A stretch of 64,000 nt of DNA from Nonlabens sp. MB-3u-79 (GTDB lineage: Bacteria > Bacteroidota > Bacteroidia > Flavobacteriales > Flavobacteriaceae), in the NCBI RefSeq assembly GCF_002831625.1, contig NZ_CP025116.1, forward strand, positions 1,968,501 through 2,032,500, in the 5' to 3' direction. A program made the position numbers and the translations under genes. Under the pieces are notes generated by a model, which had not been told where the DNA came from, searched no databases, and saw nothing but the letters and a program-made list of their open reading frames with translations. Position 1 is the first letter of the stretch; every line of letters begins with the position of its first letter. This document shows positions 63,825 to 64,000 of this stretch, in pieces.

Positions 63825-63898
63825 AGTCTCATAGCTCAGCTGGTTAGAGCGCTACACTGATAATGTAGAGGTCGGCAGTTCGAGTCTGCCTGGGACTA
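63825..63898 (+). tRNA. tRNA-Ile (anticodon GAU)
   Basis: A full cloverleaf: acceptor AGTCTCA with TGGGACT, D arm AGCTCAGCTGGTTAGAGC, anticodon stem CTACA/TGTAG with loop CTGATAA (GAT at 63859-63861), T arm GCAGTTCGAGTCTGC. The CCA end is not encoded. It lies 129 bases after 16S in the spacer, as expected; tRNA-Ala and 23S should follow outside the window. Confidence 0.96.
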
Positions 63899-64000
63899 CT
63901 TTTTTTTGTGGTTTTGCCACATTTGTTCATTTAAAATAATTAGGAAACTTTAGATGTTGAGGATTATATTCCATATTCATAATTTTGAATTAATTTTCTA
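63899..64000 (+). other. rRNA spacer after tRNA-Ile
   Basis: Start of the sequence between tRNA-Ile and the expected tRNA-Ala. It opens with a T-run and a small hairpin (TGTGG/CCACA). No gene is complete here. Confidence 0.5.

Overview
The window looks like chromosomal DNA of a marine-type Flavobacteriaceae bacterium (Bacteroidota), possibly close to Nonlabens or Dokdonia. The evidence is the 16S rRNA, AT-rich coding sequence, promoters of the TAnnTTTG type, a type IX secretion system (T9SS) cargo protein with a gliding-associated C-terminus, a PorV/PorQ-type protein, and Bacteroidota-style SecA and DnaJ variants. The genus is a guess from general resemblance; no search was possible. No phage, integrase, transposase or CRISPR array was found. 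Most of the window is ordinary core genome.

Layout. 1-3.7 kb: the tail of a signalling peptidase-like gene, a 50-residue protein overlapping a BtuF-like metal/cobalamin-binding protein, and a lemA-TPM-TPM operon. 3.7-8.6 kb: a 1613-residue T9SS-exported repeat protein. 8.9-16.5 kb: small membrane proteins, ettA, an M90-type peptidase, a Bax-inhibitor-1 homologue, an ECF sigma factor operon, a lipoprotein, a decayed DUF4230-type pseudogene and a GSCFA protein. 16.9-21 kb: alaS, divergent from an M23 peptidase and a MerR regulator. 21-25 kb: a compact polysaccharide operon (polymerase/ligase, glycosyltransferase, initiating sugar transferase). 25-31 kb: lnt, a PorV/PorQ-like protein, pssA, lptB, a PAP2 phosphatase and an OsmC protein. 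31-33 kb: a YHYH lipoprotein, a MORN/YwqK-like protein and a SCO1 protein. 33-42 kb: marC, an M1 aminopeptidase, meaB, secA, a DUF2795 protein and a PduO-type cobalamin adenosyltransferase. 42-50 kb: a MarR regulator, an outer-membrane barrel, a CIA30 protein, a PTH2-like protein, a peptide-binding lipoprotein, an oxidoreductase, DUF2141, TIGR01777 and YceI. 50-62 kb: grpE-dnaJ, an ABC exporter pair, an MscS channel, a barrel protein, a sigma-54 activator lacking a DNA-binding domain, PPK2, an M28 peptidase and a MATE pump. 62-64 kb: the start of an rRNA operon (promoter, 16S, tRNA-Ile); the 23S gene lies beyond the right edge.

The most striking signal is not a gene. The perfect palindrome GCTTTCGCGAAAGC, usually extended to the 16-mer CGCTTTCGCGAAAGCG, occurs 14 times in 64 kb, against about 0.0002 expected for a random 14-mer. 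Twelve copies lie inside coding sequences of unrelated families. They are read in all three frames (AFAKA, RFRES, LSRKR), none of which contains a stop codon. In two exported proteins the repeat forms the end of the signal peptide. Neighbouring copies are 2.6 to 6.6 kb apart, more even than chance. This resembles the HIP1 element of cyanobacteria in abundance and placement, and suggests a chromosome-scale recognition sequence of unknown function.

Other points: a multi-frameshifted DUF4230 relic at 15.0-15.6 kb, a lipoprotein gene at 31.9 kb whose natural start codon appears to be ATC, a DnaJ with half of its zinc-binding cysteines, and a MarR gene with a full promoter and a palindrome over its predicted start site.
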